In this document: positions 45,187 through 53,308 of the stretch, one piece after another
How the letters are laid out: each line of letters begins with the position of its first letter
Position numbering within the stretch: position 1 is the stretch's first letter
Assembly: GCF_005280295.1 (NCBI RefSeq)
Contig: NZ_CP040020.1
Span: 2,294,001 to 2,358,000 of the forward strand
DNA length: 64,000 nucleotides
Reading direction: 5' to 3'
From: Brevibacterium sp. CS2
Lineage (GTDB): Bacteria > Actinomycetota > Actinomycetes > Actinomycetales > Brevibacteriaceae
Notes under the pieces: model-generated
The model's database searches: none
Told to the model about the DNA's origin: nothing
Seen by the model: only the letters and a program-made list of their open reading frames with translations
Position numbers and translations under genes: made by a program

Positions 45187-46419
45187 TTAGGTCAGGGGAC
45201 TGCCGGGCACAGTGGATTTGTGTCCGTTCGACAATTGCCCGGCCTCGGACAGTCGTCCGTACACCAAGGCGATCCGCACGACGAAACCGGCGCGCGCCTC
45301 GGTCGGGTCGATGCCGATGAGACCGGTGATCTTCCGCAGCCGGTAGCGCACGGTGTTGGGGTGGACGTGGAGGGCCTTCGCGGTGGTCTCCAGGGAACCG
45401 CCGAACTCGAGGTAGGCCGCGACCGTGTCATGGAGCTGCCCGGAGCCCGCACCGAGCGGCTCGTAGAACCGTGAGATGAGTTCGGCGACGGCGCTGCGGT
45501 CCCCGGCGATCGCCCGCTCCGGCAGGAGATCGGCGGCGTGGACCGGGCGCGGGGTGGCCGGCCGGGCCGCGGCCGTCCGGAGCGCCCAGACGGCGGCCGA
45601 GGCCGAGGTGCCCGCCTCGGCCAGCGAGTCGACCCGGGGTCCGATGATGACCTCCGAGGGGCCGAAGTAGTGGGCGAGCGAGGTCGCGGTGCGGTCGATG
45701 TCCTCGACCCCGCCGAGCACGATGAGGAGCCGGTCGTCGTGGACGCCGAAGAGCGCGTCCTCCGCCCACTTCTGGGCGGCCCGTCGGATCTCGTCGATGC
45801 TCCGGTGGGCGCTGCGCTTGGGCGCGCGGCCGACGAGCACGTGGACGGCGCCGTCGGAGCGCCAGCCGAACGCCGCGGTGCGGCTGGCGAGCTCGTCGAC
45901 GGAGTCCCCGCGCACGAGCGCGTCGATGACCATCGCCTCGAGCCGGGCGTCCCAGCTGCCGCGCGCCTCGGCGGCCCGGGCGTAGACGTCCGCGGCGGCG
46001 AAGGCGATCTCGCGGGAGTAGATGAGCACGGCCTCCTTGAGGGCGGACTGCTCGGAGGGGCGGGCGAGCTCGGTCACCCGCTCCTCGACGACCTGCACGA
46101 CGACCCGGAGGAGCTGCAGGGTCTGCTGGAGCGACACCGAGCGCACGAGCTCGCGCGGGGCGGACTTGAAGATGTCGCCGACCACGCGCAGCGGCGTCTG
46201 GGGTTTGCGGTACCAGTCGATGAAGGAGGAGATGCCGGAGTTGGCGAGAACGACCACCCAGCCGCGGTCAGCCGAGCTCATCGCCCGGTACCAGGGGAGC
46301 TGCGCCTCGATGCGCTGGAGGGTGAGCTTGGAGAGCACGGCCTGTCCGGCCTTGAGCCTGCGGCTGGTCTCGGCGCGCCCGCGGATCGCAGCGGACTGGG
46401 CATCGGCGGCTGTCGGCAT
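45187..46419 (-). CDS. fasR: PucR/CdaR-type regulator of fatty acid synthesis
   Basis: A 410-residue transcription factor. The N-terminal ~260 residues are helical with the GGDEF-like PucR region; the C-terminal helix-turn-helix (HTH_30) is GGSLETTAKALHVHPNTVRYRLRKITGLIG (~350-380, shown in parts as family hallmark). Its place directly before fabD-fabH-acpP-fabF is the same as FasR of Streptomyces coelicolor, an activator of that operon. A TACAGT -10 box is 7 bases before the ATG at 46419, and the message should be leaderless. It is downstream of the aceE terminator. Confidence 0.92.
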   Translation of the reverse strand: MPTAADAQSAAIRGRAETSRRLKAGQAVLSKLTLQRIEAQLPWYRAMSSADRGWVVVLANSGISSFIDWYRKPQTPLRVVGDIFKSAPRELVRSVSLQQTLQLLRVVVQVVEERVTELARPSEQSALKEAVLIYSREIAFAAADVYARAAEARGSWDARLEAMVIDALVRGDSVDELASRTAAFGWRSDGAVHVLVGRAPKRSAHRSIDEIRRAAQKWAEDALFGVHDDRLLIVLGGVEDIDRTATSLAHYFGPSEVIIGPRVDSLAEAGTSASAAVWALRTAAARPATPRPVHAADLLPERAIAGDRSAVAELISRFYEPLGAGSGQLHDTVAAYLEFGGSLETTAKALHVHPNTVRYRLRKITGLIGIDPTEARAGFVVRIALVYGRLSEAGQLSNGHKSTVPGSPLT

Positions 46420-46426
46420 GATCCCC

Positions 46427-46432
46427 ACTGTA
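46427..46432 (-). promoter_or_regulatory. -10 box of fasR
   Basis: TACAGT on the minus strand, 7 bases before the fasR ATG. Same hexamer and spacing as gluQ. Just upstream (46452-46470) is a small dyad, cttgtg/cacaag with a 7-base centre, that could be an operator of the cluster. Confidence 0.5.
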
Positions 46433-46469
46433 ACCGCAGACCGACAACTTTCTTGTGCCCGGACCACAA

Positions 46470-46503
46470 GACGGGCCGCGGAGGTCTCCCTCCGCGGCCC
46501 GTC
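46470..46503 (-). terminator. Strong hairpin terminator of aceE
   Basis: Perfect 15-bp stem gacgggccgcggagg (46470-46484) with complement (46489-46503) and a 4-base loop, directly downstream of the aceE stop on the minus strand. It insulates fasR and the fab genes from aceE transcription. Confidence 0.75.
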
Positions 46504-46562
46504 CTGTGATGCCGCCGGTCGCAGCGAGCAGCGGTGCCGGTCGCTCGTGCCGGTCGGTGCGG

Positions 46563-49322
46563 TCAGGCGCTGGCGCCCTCCGTCGAGCCGGTGGCGCCGG
46601 CCCGCGGATCGTCGAGCTGGTACTTCTTCGCCGCCTCGGCAGCGGTCGACGGGTCGATCTCCCCGGTGTCGGCGAGGCTGATGAGCGCCTGCACGACCAC
46701 GGAGGGGGCGTCGATGAGGAAGTGGCGGCGGGCCGCCGGGCGGGTGTCGGAGATCGCGTAGCCGTCCGCGCCGAGCGAGGTGAAGTGCCCCGGCACGTAC
46801 TGGCGGATCATGTCCGGCACGGTGCGGGTGTAGTCGCTCGTCGCGATGATCGGACCGCGCGCCTCGGCGAGCTTCGCGGTGACGAACGGGATCCGCTTCT
46901 CCGCGGCCGGATCGAGCAGGCGCTCGTCGTCGCAGGCGAGGCCGTCGCGGCGCAGCTCCTGCCACGAGGTCACCGACCACACGTCGGCGCTCACGCCCCA
47001 GTCCTCGGCGAGGAGGCGCTGGGCCTCGACGATCCACGGGACCGCGACGCCGGAGGCGAGCAGCTGGACCTTCGGGCCGTCGAGCTCGGGGCCGTCGGCG
47101 AGCTTGTAGATGCCCTTGAGCACACCTTCGACGTCGAGGTCCTCCGGCTCCGGCGGCTGCACCATCGGCTCGTTGTACATCGTGATGTAGTACATGACGT
47201 TCGGGTCGCGGGAGTCGTCGGGCCCGTACATCCGCTCGATCCCGTCGCGCACGATGTGGCCGATCTCGTAGGCGTAGGCCGGGTCGTAGGAGATGATCGA
47301 CGGGTACGTCGAGGACAGCACGTGGGAGTGCCCGTCACCGTGCTGCAGGCCCTCGGCCACGAGGGTGGTGCGTCCGGCGGTCGCGCCGAGGATGAACCCG
47401 CGGGCCATCTGGTCGCAGGCCGCCCAGAAGGCGTCGCCGGAGCGCTGGAACCCGAACATCGAGTAGAAGATGTAGAACGGGATCAGCGGCTCGCCGTGGG
47501 TGGCGTACGAGGTGCCCACCGCGGTGAGCGCGGCGGTCGAGCCGGCCTCGTTGATGCCCATGTGGAGCAGCTGGCCGTCGGTCGCCTCCTTGTAGGCGAG
47601 GAACAGGTCGCGGTCGACGGAGACGTAGTTCTGCCCGTGCGGGTTGTAGATCTTGGCCGTCGGGAAGAACGAGTCCATGCCGAAGGTGCGGGCCTCGTCC
47701 GGGATGATCGGGACGATCCGCGGGCCCCACTCCTTGTGGCGCATGAGGTCCTTGAGGATCCGCACGAACGCCATGGTGGTGGCGATCTCCTGCTTGCCGG
47801 AGCCCTTCTTCGCGCCGGCGAACTCCTTGTCGCCGGGCAGCGCGAGGTCGACGTACTTCGAGCGGCGCTCGGGGGTGAACCCGCCGAGCTCGTGACGGCG
47901 ATCGAGCAGGTACTTGATCTCCGGTGCGTCCTCACCGGGGTGGTAGTACGGCGGGATCTTCGGGTTCTCCTCGAGGTCCTTGTCGGAGATCGGGATGGAG
48001 AAGTGGTCGCGGGCCATCTTGAGGTCCTCGAGGGCCATCTTCTTCATCTGGTGGGTGGCGTTGCGCGCCTCGAAGTGCGGGCCGAGCGAATAGCCCTTGA
48101 CCGTCTTGACGAGGATCGCGGTCGGCTGACCGGTGTGGTTCATCGCCTGCTGGTACGCGGCGAACACCTTGCGGTAGTCGTGGCCGCCGCGCTTGAGCTG
48201 CCAGATCTGCTCGTCGGAGTAGTCCTCGACCATCGCCTTGGTGCGCGGGTCGCGGCCGAAGAAGTTGTCGCGCACGAATCCGCCGGACTCGCCCTTGTAC
48301 GTCTGGTAGTCGCCGTCGGGGGTGGCGTTCATGAGGTTGACGAGCGCGCCGTCGCGGTCCTTGGCGAGCAGGGCGTCCCATTCGCGACCCCAGATCACCT
48401 TGATGACGTTCCAGCCGGCACCGCGGAAGAACGCCTCGAGCTCCTGGATGATCTTGCCGTTGCCACGCACCGGGCCATCGAGGCGCTGGAGGTTGCAGTT
48501 GACGACGAAGGTGAGGTTGTCGAGCTCCTCGTAGGCGGCGGTCTGGAGCATGCCGCGGCTCTCCGGCTCGTCCATCTCGCCGTCGCCGAGGAATGCCCAG
48601 GTGTGCTGCTGGGAGGTGTCCTTGATGCCGCGGTTGTGGAGGTACTTGTCGAACTGCGCCTGCGCGATCGCGTTCATCGGGCCCAGGCCCATCGACACCG
48701 TGGGGTGCTCCCAGAACTCGGGCATGTGCCGCGGGTGCGGGTAGGACGGGATGCCGCCGGGCTTGTCGCCGATGCGGTGGGAGACCTGCTGGCGGAAGCC
48801 GTCGAGCTGGTCCTCGCTCAGCCGGCACTCGAGGTAGGCGCGGGCGTACATGCCGGGGGACGCGTGTCCCTGGTAGAAGATGTGGTCGCCGCCGCCGGGG
48901 TGGTCCTTGCCGCGGAAGAAGTGGTTGAGGCCGACCTCGTAGAGGGTGGCGGCGGAGGCGTAGGTCGAGATGTGGCCGCCGACCTCGATCCCGGGTCGCT
49001 GGGCGCGGTGGACCATGACAGCGGCGTTCCAGCGGATCCAGCGGCGGAAGCGGCGCTCGACGTCCTCGTCGCCGGGGAACCAGGGCTCGTCGTCGGGCCC
49101 GATGGTGTTGACGTAGTCGGTCGCCGTGAGGCTGGGCACGCCGAGGCTCTTCTGGCGGGCGCGCTGGATCAGCCGGAGCATGACGTAGCGGGCCCGGGTC
49201 CGGCCGCCGTCATCGACCAGGGAGTCGAGGGACTCGAGCCATTCCTGGGTCTCTTCGGGGTCGATATCGGGAACGTGGCTCGGGAGACCGTTGAGAATCG
49301 GTCCGCTGCTCTTGTTGACCAC
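46563..49322 (-). CDS. aceE: Pyruvate dehydrogenase E1 component, homodimeric
   Basis: A 919-residue ThDP enzyme that decarboxylates pyruvate in the pyruvate dehydrogenase complex, feeding acetyl-CoA to the TCA cycle and fatty acid synthesis. The ThDP motif is [14 protein letters not shown] through [15 protein letters not shown] (~240-275), [20 protein letters not shown] and the [16 protein letters not shown] block precede it, and transketolase-type central and C-terminal domains follow ([34 protein letters not shown] region). Length equals corynebacterial AceE. I take the GTG at 49322 ([10 protein letters not shown]), with GAGAGGA nine bases upstream; a longer reading would add 104 Pro/Arg-rich residues. 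It is divergent from the DUF3052 gene. No E2/E3 genes adjoin, as usual in actinobacteria. Confidence 0.95.
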   Translation of the reverse strand: MVNKSSGPILNGLPSHVPDIDPEETQEWLESLDSLVDDGGRTRARYVMLRLIQRARQKSLGVPSLTATDYVNTIGPDDEPWFPGDEDVERRFRRWIRWNAAVMVHRAQRPGIEVGGHISTYASAATLYEVGLNHFFRGKDHPGGGDHIFYQGHASPGMYARAYLECRLSEDQLDGFRQQVSHRIGDKPGGIPSYPHPRHMPEFWEHPTVSMGLGPMNAIAQAQFDKYLHNRGIKDTSQQHTWAFLGDGEMDEPESRGMLQTAAYEELDNLTFVVNCNLQRLDGPVRGNGKIIQELEAFFRGAGWNVIKVIWGREWDALLAKDRDGALVNLMNATPDGDYQTYKGESGGFVRDNFFGRDPRTKAMVEDYSDEQIWQLKRGGHDYRKVFAAYQQAMNHTGQPTAILVKTVKGYSLGPHFEARNATHQMKKMALEDLKMARDHFSIPISDKDLEENPKIPPYYHPGEDAPEIKYLLDRRHELGGFTPERRSKYVDLALPGDKEFAGAKKGSGKQEIATTMAFVRILKDLMRHKEWGPRIVPIIPDEARTFGMDSFFPTAKIYNPHGQNYVSVDRDLFLAYKEATDGQLLHMGINEAGSTAALTAVGTSYATHGEPLIPFYIFYSMFGFQRSGDAFWAACDQMARGFILGATAGRTTLVAEGLQHGDGHSHVLSSTYPSIISYDPAYAYEIGHIVRDGIERMYGPDDSRDPNVMYYITMYNEPMVQPPEPEDLDVEGVLKGIYKLADGPELDGPKVQLLASGVAVPWIVEAQRLLAEDWGVSADVWSVTSWQELRRDGLACDDERLLDPAAEKRIPFVTAKLAEARGPIIATSDYTRTVPDMIRQYVPGHFTSLGADGYAISDTRPAARRHFLIDAPSVVVQALISLADTGEIDPSTAAEAAKKYQLDDPRAGATGSTEGASA

Positions 49323-49660
49323 TTCGTGGAGTCCTCTCGGTTCGACGGGGTGCCGTCGGCGGACGGGCGGGAACGTGGGCGCCGGTGCTGGATGAGCGCC
49401 GTCGGCCATCTCCGCCTCAGGGGCTCCTCCCAGCCTAGTCCGGTTTCGCCGCCGTGCGTAAGGGTGCGCGTGTGGCGGCGGTCTCCCTCCCGCGGAGCAT
49501 CCTCTCTGTCCCGCGGCGGGCACGCACCGGGCGTGTGGACGGTGCGCGGCGGGCGAGCGGCGGGCCGGGGCGGCGTCCCTGAGTATCGATTGTGTGAATT
49601 CTGACCGGTGTCCGAGCGATGTATTTGCCCCCACAGCAGTCGGGCGTGGACAATGTGCGC
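49323..49660. other. Divergent promoter region between aceE and the DUF3052 gene
   Basis: 338 bases with no gene. A minus-strand TAGGCT (49432-49437) is a possible -10 for aceE, giving a leader of ~105 bases. On the plus strand TTGCCC and GACAAT (see separate entry) serve the DUF3052 gene. The rest is GC-rich and without a dyad I can support. Confidence 0.4.
49625..49654 (+). promoter_or_regulatory. Promoter of the DUF3052 gene
   Basis: TTGCCC (49625-49630) and GACAAT (49649-49654) with an 18-base spacer. The ATG at 49661 begins 6 bases after the -10, so the transcript should be leaderless; there is no ribosome site. Confidence 0.6.
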
Positions 49661-50107
49661 ATGAGCACTACGCCTTCCGAGAGGACACTGCACACATCCG
49701 AGGCTGACCTCGGGGAACTCAAGGACAGCCTGGGCCTCAAGGCCGGGCAGTACATCCAGGAGCTCGGGTACGACGACGACGTCGACTTCGACCTCCGCGA
49801 GGTCATCGAGGCGATCACCGGCGAGGAGATGGCCGACGACGATGTCGACGACGTGTTCGATGTCGTCGTGATGTGGTGGCGCTCGGACGACCCGGACCTC
49901 ACCGACGCGATCGTCGACGCGCAGACCATGCTCGGCCAGGGCGGCTTCGTGTGGCTGTTCACCCCGAAGGCCGGTCGTCCCGGCCACATCCCGCCGGCCG
50001 ACATCTCCCATGCGGCGCCGACGGCGGGCATGCACCTGACGAAGACCATCAGCGCCGGACCGGACTGGTCCGGGTTCCGGCTGGTGGGCAAGAAGAACTA
50101 CAGCTGA
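49661..50107 (+). CDS. DUF3052-family protein
   Basis: A 148-residue acidic protein of an actinobacteria-wide family. Marks are [24 protein letters not shown], the D-rich middle ([31 protein letters not shown]) and the C-terminal [16 protein letters not shown]. Function unknown. I take ATG 49661 (MSTTPS) as it is the leaderless start; an in-frame start 14 codons earlier lies upstream of the -10. The peroxiredoxin gene begins six bases after the stop, and the pair is usual in this phylum. Confidence 0.9.
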   Translation: MSTTPSERTLHTSEADLGELKDSLGLKAGQYIQELGYDDDVDFDLREVIEAITGEEMADDDVDDVFDVVVMWWRSDDPDLTDAIVDAQTMLGQGGFVWLFTPKAGRPGHIPPADISHAAPTAGMHLTKTISAGPDWSGFRLVGKKNYS

Positions 50108-50113
50108 GCGCCG

Positions 50114-50581
50114 GTGCCCGCCCTCGCCGTCGGATCGATCGCGCCGGAGTTCGCGCTGCGATCGCAGTACGGCGAGCCGCTCGAGCTCGCCGCGCTGCGA
50201 CGCGAGGGGCCGGTGCTCCTCGTGTTCTACCCCTTCGCGTTCTCCGCAGTGTGCGGGGGCGAGATGCATGTGCTCCGGGAGCTCCACGAACACTTCACCG
50301 CCGCCGGCATCACCGTGATCGGCGTGTCCGTCGACTCGAAGTACGCCCTGCAGGCGTGGTCTCTGGACATGGGCATCCCGTTCTCCCTCGCGGCGGACTT
50401 CTGGCCCCACGGTGAGGTCGCCCGCGCCTACGGCGTGTTCGACGAGGAGCGCGGCATGGCGACGCGCGGCACCTTCCTCATCGGCACGGACGGCACGGTG
50501 GAGCAGGTGCTCACGGGCCCGGTGGCCGAGGCGCGCGATTTCACCGTGTTCCTGCCCGCCGGGCAGGCCCCACCGAGCTGA
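50114..50581 (+). CDS. AhpE-like one-Cys peroxiredoxin
   Basis: A 155-residue thiol peroxidase. The peroxidatic Cys is in FYPFAFSAVCGGEM (residue ~47), where AhpE of mycobacteria has a similar FxGxC context; a second resolving Cys is not visible, so recycling by mycothiol or a redoxin is expected. GVSVDSKYALQAWSLDMGIPFSLAADFWPHGEVARAYGVF and RGTFLIGTDG are typical. GTG start at 50114 with GAGCGCCG upstream; close coupling with the DUF3052 gene. Confidence 0.88.
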   Translation: MPALAVGSIAPEFALRSQYGEPLELAALRREGPVLLVFYPFAFSAVCGGEMHVLRELHEHFTAAGITVIGVSVDSKYALQAWSLDMGIPFSLAADFWPHGEVARAYGVFDEERGMATRGTFLIGTDGTVEQVLTGPVAEARDFTVFLPAGQAPPS

Positions 50582-50734
50582 TCGCCCCTGCCGGGGTGAT
50601 CGTCGTGCCGCGGGTCCCGTACCCGGTGCAGTCGGCATCGCCGGCAGCAGTCGCCGCCGTCTGCGGCACTGAGCCCGGTCGATCTCCACGCTGCGCCGCC
50701 CACGAACCGCAATCCGCAACCGGAAGGACTGATC

Positions 50735-51127
50735 ATGGCAAGCATCTTCACGAAGATCATGGCAGGGGAGATCCCCGGCGCCTTCGTCTACGAGGACGAG
50801 AAGTGTGCGGCGTTCCTCGACGTCGCCCCGATGACCGATGGGCACGTGCTCGTGGTCCCGCGCGAGGAGATCGACCACTGGATCGACCTGCCCGAGGACC
50901 TCGCCGCGCATCTGTTCGCGGTGGCGCAGAAGATCGGCGTGGCGCAGAGGACGGCGTTCGGCTGCGAGCGGATCGGTGTGATGATCCAGGGCTACGAGGT
51001 GCCCCACGTCCACATCCACGTCTGGCCGACGAATGCGATCAAGGACTTCGATCCCGCGAACAAGGGCCCGATGGCCGAGCCCGAGGTACTCAAGGCCAAC
51101 GCCGAGAAGATCATCGCCGCCCTCTGA
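50735..51127 (+). CDS. HIT-family nucleotide hydrolase
   Basis: A 130-residue Hint-branch protein (MASIFTKIMAGEIPGAFVYEDEKCAAFLD opening) with the catalytic histidine triad HVHIHVWP (~residue 97-103). It hydrolyses adenosine phosphoramidates or related nucleotides in other bacteria. ATG 50735 has GGAAGGA nine bases ahead. The 150-base gap before it suggests its own promoter. A long inverted repeat begins 11 bases after its stop. Confidence 0.93.
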   Translation: MASIFTKIMAGEIPGAFVYEDEKCAAFLDVAPMTDGHVLVVPREEIDHWIDLPEDLAAHLFAVAQKIGVAQRTAFGCERIGVMIQGYEVPHVHIHVWPTNAIKDFDPANKGPMAEPEVLKANAEKIIAAL

Positions 51128-51137
51128 ACCGAGACCT

Positions 51138-51264
51138 CAATTTCCGAAGGTTCCTGAGAGCGATTCCGCACTTTTTCGCAATCTCAACGCGGCGGGTGAG
51201 GTCTCGACCCGGCGGTGAGATCGCAATTTCCGGCGGATCGGTTCTCAGGAACCTTCGGAAATTG
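51138..51264. repeat. Long inverted repeat after the HIT gene
   Basis: A perfect 22-bp arm caatttccgaaggttcctga(ga) at 51138-51159 pairs with 51243-51264. Inside, both arms remain partly complementary (gcgattccgc...cgcaatctcaacgcgg against the reverse of cggtgagatcgcaatttccgg), so the imperfect stem may exceed 50 bp. The motif gcaatttccg occurs three times. It may be a MITE-like element or a repeat-type cruciform beside tRNA-Pro. Confidence 0.7.
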
Positions 51265-51330
51265 CAGTCCGGGGGAGGAGAAAACCGGCCCGGATCAGTG
51301 TCAGTGCTGATCAGAGCCGGTTTCCGGTGG

Positions 51331-51404
51331 TCGGGATAGCGGGATTCGAACCCACGACCTCCTCGTCCCGAACGAGGCGCGCTACCAAGCTGCGCTATAT
51401 CCCG
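51331..51404 (-). tRNA. tRNA-Pro (anticodon CGG)
   Basis: 74-base cloverleaf on the minus strand. Acceptor CGGGATA pairs with TATCCCG; D-arm GCGCAGCTTGGTAGCGC; anticodon stem CCTCG/CGAGG with loop TTCGGGA giving CGG; T-arm GGGTTCGAATCCC. CCA is not encoded. Confidence 0.95.
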
Positions 51405-51493
51405 ATGCGCGAAGCAAGAACAACTATAACCACACCCGGGGGATTCGACCAATTCGGTCGCGGACCGGGAACCGAGCCGAAGAGAGGGCGACC

Positions 51494-51979
51494 ATGGCGC
51501 TGACCCCGGAGTCGATCACCGACACCGCGCTCACGGTGCTCTCGCAGTTCGGGATGGGCGACCTCTCGATGCGTCGCCTCGCCCGTGAGCTCGAGGTGCA
51601 GCCGTCGGCGCTCTACTGGCACGTGAGGAACAAGCAGGAGCTCTTCGTCCTCATCGCCCGCAGGTTCACCGCACAGGTGGACGCTCGGTGTCCGCGGTCC
51701 GCCCACCCCGCGCCCGCGACGGTCGCTCTCACCCTCCGGGCAGTTCTCCTCGACTACCGCGACGGGGCGGAGATCCATCTGCTCGCCTACGCGCTCGAAC
51801 CGGAGACCGTCGTTCCCGAGGCGCTGGCCGCGGACCTCGACGGCCCGCACCTCGCGGCGGTCATGGGCTTCGTCCTCGGGCAGGTCGCCGTCGAGCAGAA
51901 CCGTGCGCTGCTCGGCGTCCCCGACCCCGGAGCGGACGAGGCGTTCGCCCACGGTCTGCGGGCGCTCCTCGCCCCGTGA
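51494..51979 (+). CDS. TetR-family regulator
   Basis: A 161-residue regulator. The N-terminal DNA-binding domain reads SITDTALTVLSQFGMGDLSMRRLARELEVQPSALYWHVRNKQELF, the pattern of the TetR class that carries a TetR_C_1 domain. The C-terminal ligand-binding part is short (~100 residues), so the protein is at the lower end of family length. The start ATG 51494 follows GAGAGGG. No target gene adjoins on the same transcript; the next genes are on the other strand. A tandem duplication copies its last six codons and stop just downstream. Confidence 0.85.
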   Translation: MALTPESITDTALTVLSQFGMGDLSMRRLARELEVQPSALYWHVRNKQELFVLIARRFTAQVDARCPRSAHPAPATVALTLRAVLLDYRDGAEIHLLAYALEPETVVPEALAADLDGPHLAAVMGFVLGQVAVEQNRALLGVPDPGADEAFAHGLRALLAP

Positions 51980-52000
51980 CCGCGCTCCTCGCCCCGTGAC
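51961..52000. repeat. Tandem 20-bp duplication over the TetR stop codon
   Basis: The sequence gcgctcctcgccccgtgac occurs at 51962-51980 and again at 51982-52000, 19 of 20 bases of the unit identical. The first copy ends the gene and contains its TGA; the second is non-coding. It is a recent slippage or unequal-crossing duplication. Confidence 0.85.
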
Positions 52001-52035
52001 GAGGACAGGCCGCCCGGTGCGGGCGGCCTGTCCTC
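52001..52035. terminator. Bidirectional hairpin terminator
   Basis: Perfect 15-bp stem gaggacaggccgccc (52001-52015), 5-base loop, complement 52021-52035, between the convergent TetR and winged-helix genes. Confidence 0.75.
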
Positions 52036-52064
52036 AGGGGATCATCCGGGGGTCGGGGGAGTGC

Positions 52065-52415
52065 TCACTCGTCCGGAGCGTCGAACCGGGACTCCGCGAT
52101 GGTCCTCAGTGCGGCGAGGTGGGATCGCAGCGCGGTCCGGCCGGCCTCGGTGATGGACAGCCACGTGCGCGGACGCTTGCCGACGAACCCCTTCGCGACG
52201 GTGAGGAGACCGGATTTCTCGAGCCCGGACATCTGTCGGGAGAGCACCGAATCGGAGATCCCCAGCGAATCACGGACCAGTCGGAACTCTGCCCGGTCCC
52301 GGTTCTGCAGGCCGGCGAGGATCGCCAGTCGGGTGGGGTGGTTGAGGTCCGGATGGAGGGCGTCGAGGGATTCCGCGAAGTCCTGGCTCGGAGCGTCGTC
52401 TCGTGTCGTGCTCAT
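52065..52415 (-). CDS. Winged-helix transcriptional regulator (ArsR/MarR-like)
   Basis: A 116-residue regulator consisting of one winged helix-turn-helix: LNHPTRLAILAGLQNRDRAEFRLVRDSLGISDSVLSRQMSGLEKSGLLTVAKGFVGKRPRTWLSITEAG. It matches the small DNA-binding family often annotated as transcriptional regulators with a neighbouring membrane protein. ATG 52415 follows the stop of the membrane protein gene (52430) by 14 bases and has GGGGGCG rather than a strong site, so the two are coupled. It probably autoregulates via the palindrome at 52813-52839. Confidence 0.88.
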   Translation of the reverse strand: MSTTRDDAPSQDFAESLDALHPDLNHPTRLAILAGLQNRDRAEFRLVRDSLGISDSVLSRQMSGLEKSGLLTVAKGFVGKRPRTWLSITEAGRTALRSHLAALRTIAESRFDAPDE

Positions 52416-52429
52416 CGCGTCCGCCCCCT

Positions 52430-52768
52430 TCACCGGCTCGAACCGCGCAGCTCGAGGAGCGCGGCGATCGGGGTGACGATCCAGATCACCGCGGCACCGA
52501 GGATCGGGATCCAGGCGAGGGCGAGGCGATCGAAGAGCAGGGTGCCGAGGACGAGGCACACGATCACGACGGCGAGGAACGTGGCGAAGCGTTCCGTCGA
52601 GCCGCGCTGCCAGCCCCGTGCGTGAGGCCCGTAGATCGCGAACCCGGGCACCATCCACGCGAGGCCGGCGAGGATCATGACGACTCCGGCGGGAGTGCCG
52701 CCGAGGAACGCCTGGGCGAGGAGGGCCTCGGCCTCGGCGGCGGTGAGGTTCTGGTTCCGGGTGTTCAT
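52430..52768 (-). CDS. Small membrane protein paired with the winged-helix regulator
   Basis: A 112-residue protein with three to four membrane helices (GVVMILAGLAWMVPGFAIYG, FATFLAVVIVCLVLGTLLF, LAWIPILGAAVIWIVTPIAALLEL) after a polar, Ala/Glu-rich N-terminus. I do not recognise a named family. ATG 52768 has AGGAGGAA five bases upstream, the strongest ribosome site nearby, and is the first gene of a two-gene unit with the regulator at 52065. Pairs of a small membrane protein and such a repressor occur in actinobacteria, with no known role. Confidence 0.75.
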   Translation of the reverse strand: MNTRNQNLTAAEAEALLAQAFLGGTPAGVVMILAGLAWMVPGFAIYGPHARGWQRGSTERFATFLAVVIVCLVLGTLLFDRLALAWIPILGAAVIWIVTPIAALLELRGSSR

Positions 52769-52812
52769 GGGGATTCCTCCTGATCGGGGTGTGCTGTGAT
52801 CACCACACTAGC

Positions 52813-52839
52813 AACTACTTTCTACAATGGAAAGTAGTT
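52813..52839. promoter_or_regulatory. Perfect operator palindrome upstream of the membrane protein/regulator pair
   Basis: aactactttc (52813-52822) and gaaagtagtt (52830-52839) are perfect 10-bp complements around a 7-base centre. On the minus strand the right part of a TAGTGT -10-like box follows about 15 bases on, and the transcript leads to the ATG at 52768. It is the best candidate for the site of the adjacent winged-helix repressor. Confidence 0.65.
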
Positions 52840-52856
52840 TCCGAAGAATCTTCCAT

Positions 52857-53297
52857 TCAAACGCGCTCCCACGACTCCCGCGGGCCGGGAACCTCGTGGA
52901 ACAGTCCATGGAGCCGCGGTCGCCCCGTGCTCCCCAGCGCGCGTCGGCAGACCTCCGCCTGCTCAGGGGTGCGCGCATCGAGCTTGCGCAGGAGGTGCGA
53001 CCATTCGACGTCGACCTGCCCGGCGGTCACCGGCAGCGGATCATGGTCGCCCGGACTGATGATGCGGCCGCGGTCGAACCGGTATCCCCGCACATCGGCC
53101 TCGTCGGCGAGTCCCGTCAGGTACGCTCCGATCGCTGCCACGGGGTCCGCCTGCTCCCGGAATCGGAGGAGCTGGGGATGGGATCGATAGCCGCGCGTCC
53201 CACCGCGCAGCACCTTCTGCGCGAGCAGGGTCTCGCGCCAGCAGGCGATGAGGCCCTGCCGGTCGAGAGAGGCAGGATGGAGCGACCAGATGCGCAC
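52857..53297 (-). CDS. Pyrimidine-dimer DNA glycosylase-like protein (T4 endonuclease V family)
   Basis: A 146-residue protein of the Pyr_excise family. VRIWSLHPASLDRQGLIACWRETLLAQKVLRGGTRGYRSHPQLLRFR is the family's N-terminal half (DRQGL, ARG-rich DNA contact, GYRxHPQL), and IGAYLTGLADEADVRGYRFDRGRI follows. In T4 endonuclease V the N-terminal Thr amine is the nucleophile; cellular members are less studied, and here the mature N-terminus is not evident. The GTG at 53297 gives the family length. It lies 11 bases after the alcohol dehydrogenase gene on the same strand, an odd partner. Confidence 0.8.
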   Translation of the reverse strand: MRIWSLHPASLDRQGLIACWRETLLAQKVLRGGTRGYRSHPQLLRFREQADPVAAIGAYLTGLADEADVRGYRFDRGRIISPGDHDPLPVTAGQVDVEWSHLLRKLDARTPEQAEVCRRALGSTGRPRLHGLFHEVPGPRESWERV

Positions 53298-53308
53298 GGA
53301 GTCCGCGC

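Noticed and set aside
46455..49604. Open frame of more than 1000 codons on the plus strand opposite aceE
   Set aside because: Antisense shadow of aceE; composition is unlike a protein and there is no start signal.
51180..51230. Small gene between the HIT gene and tRNA-Pro
   Set aside because: The open stretch lies within the long inverted repeat and has no ribosome site or family resemblance.
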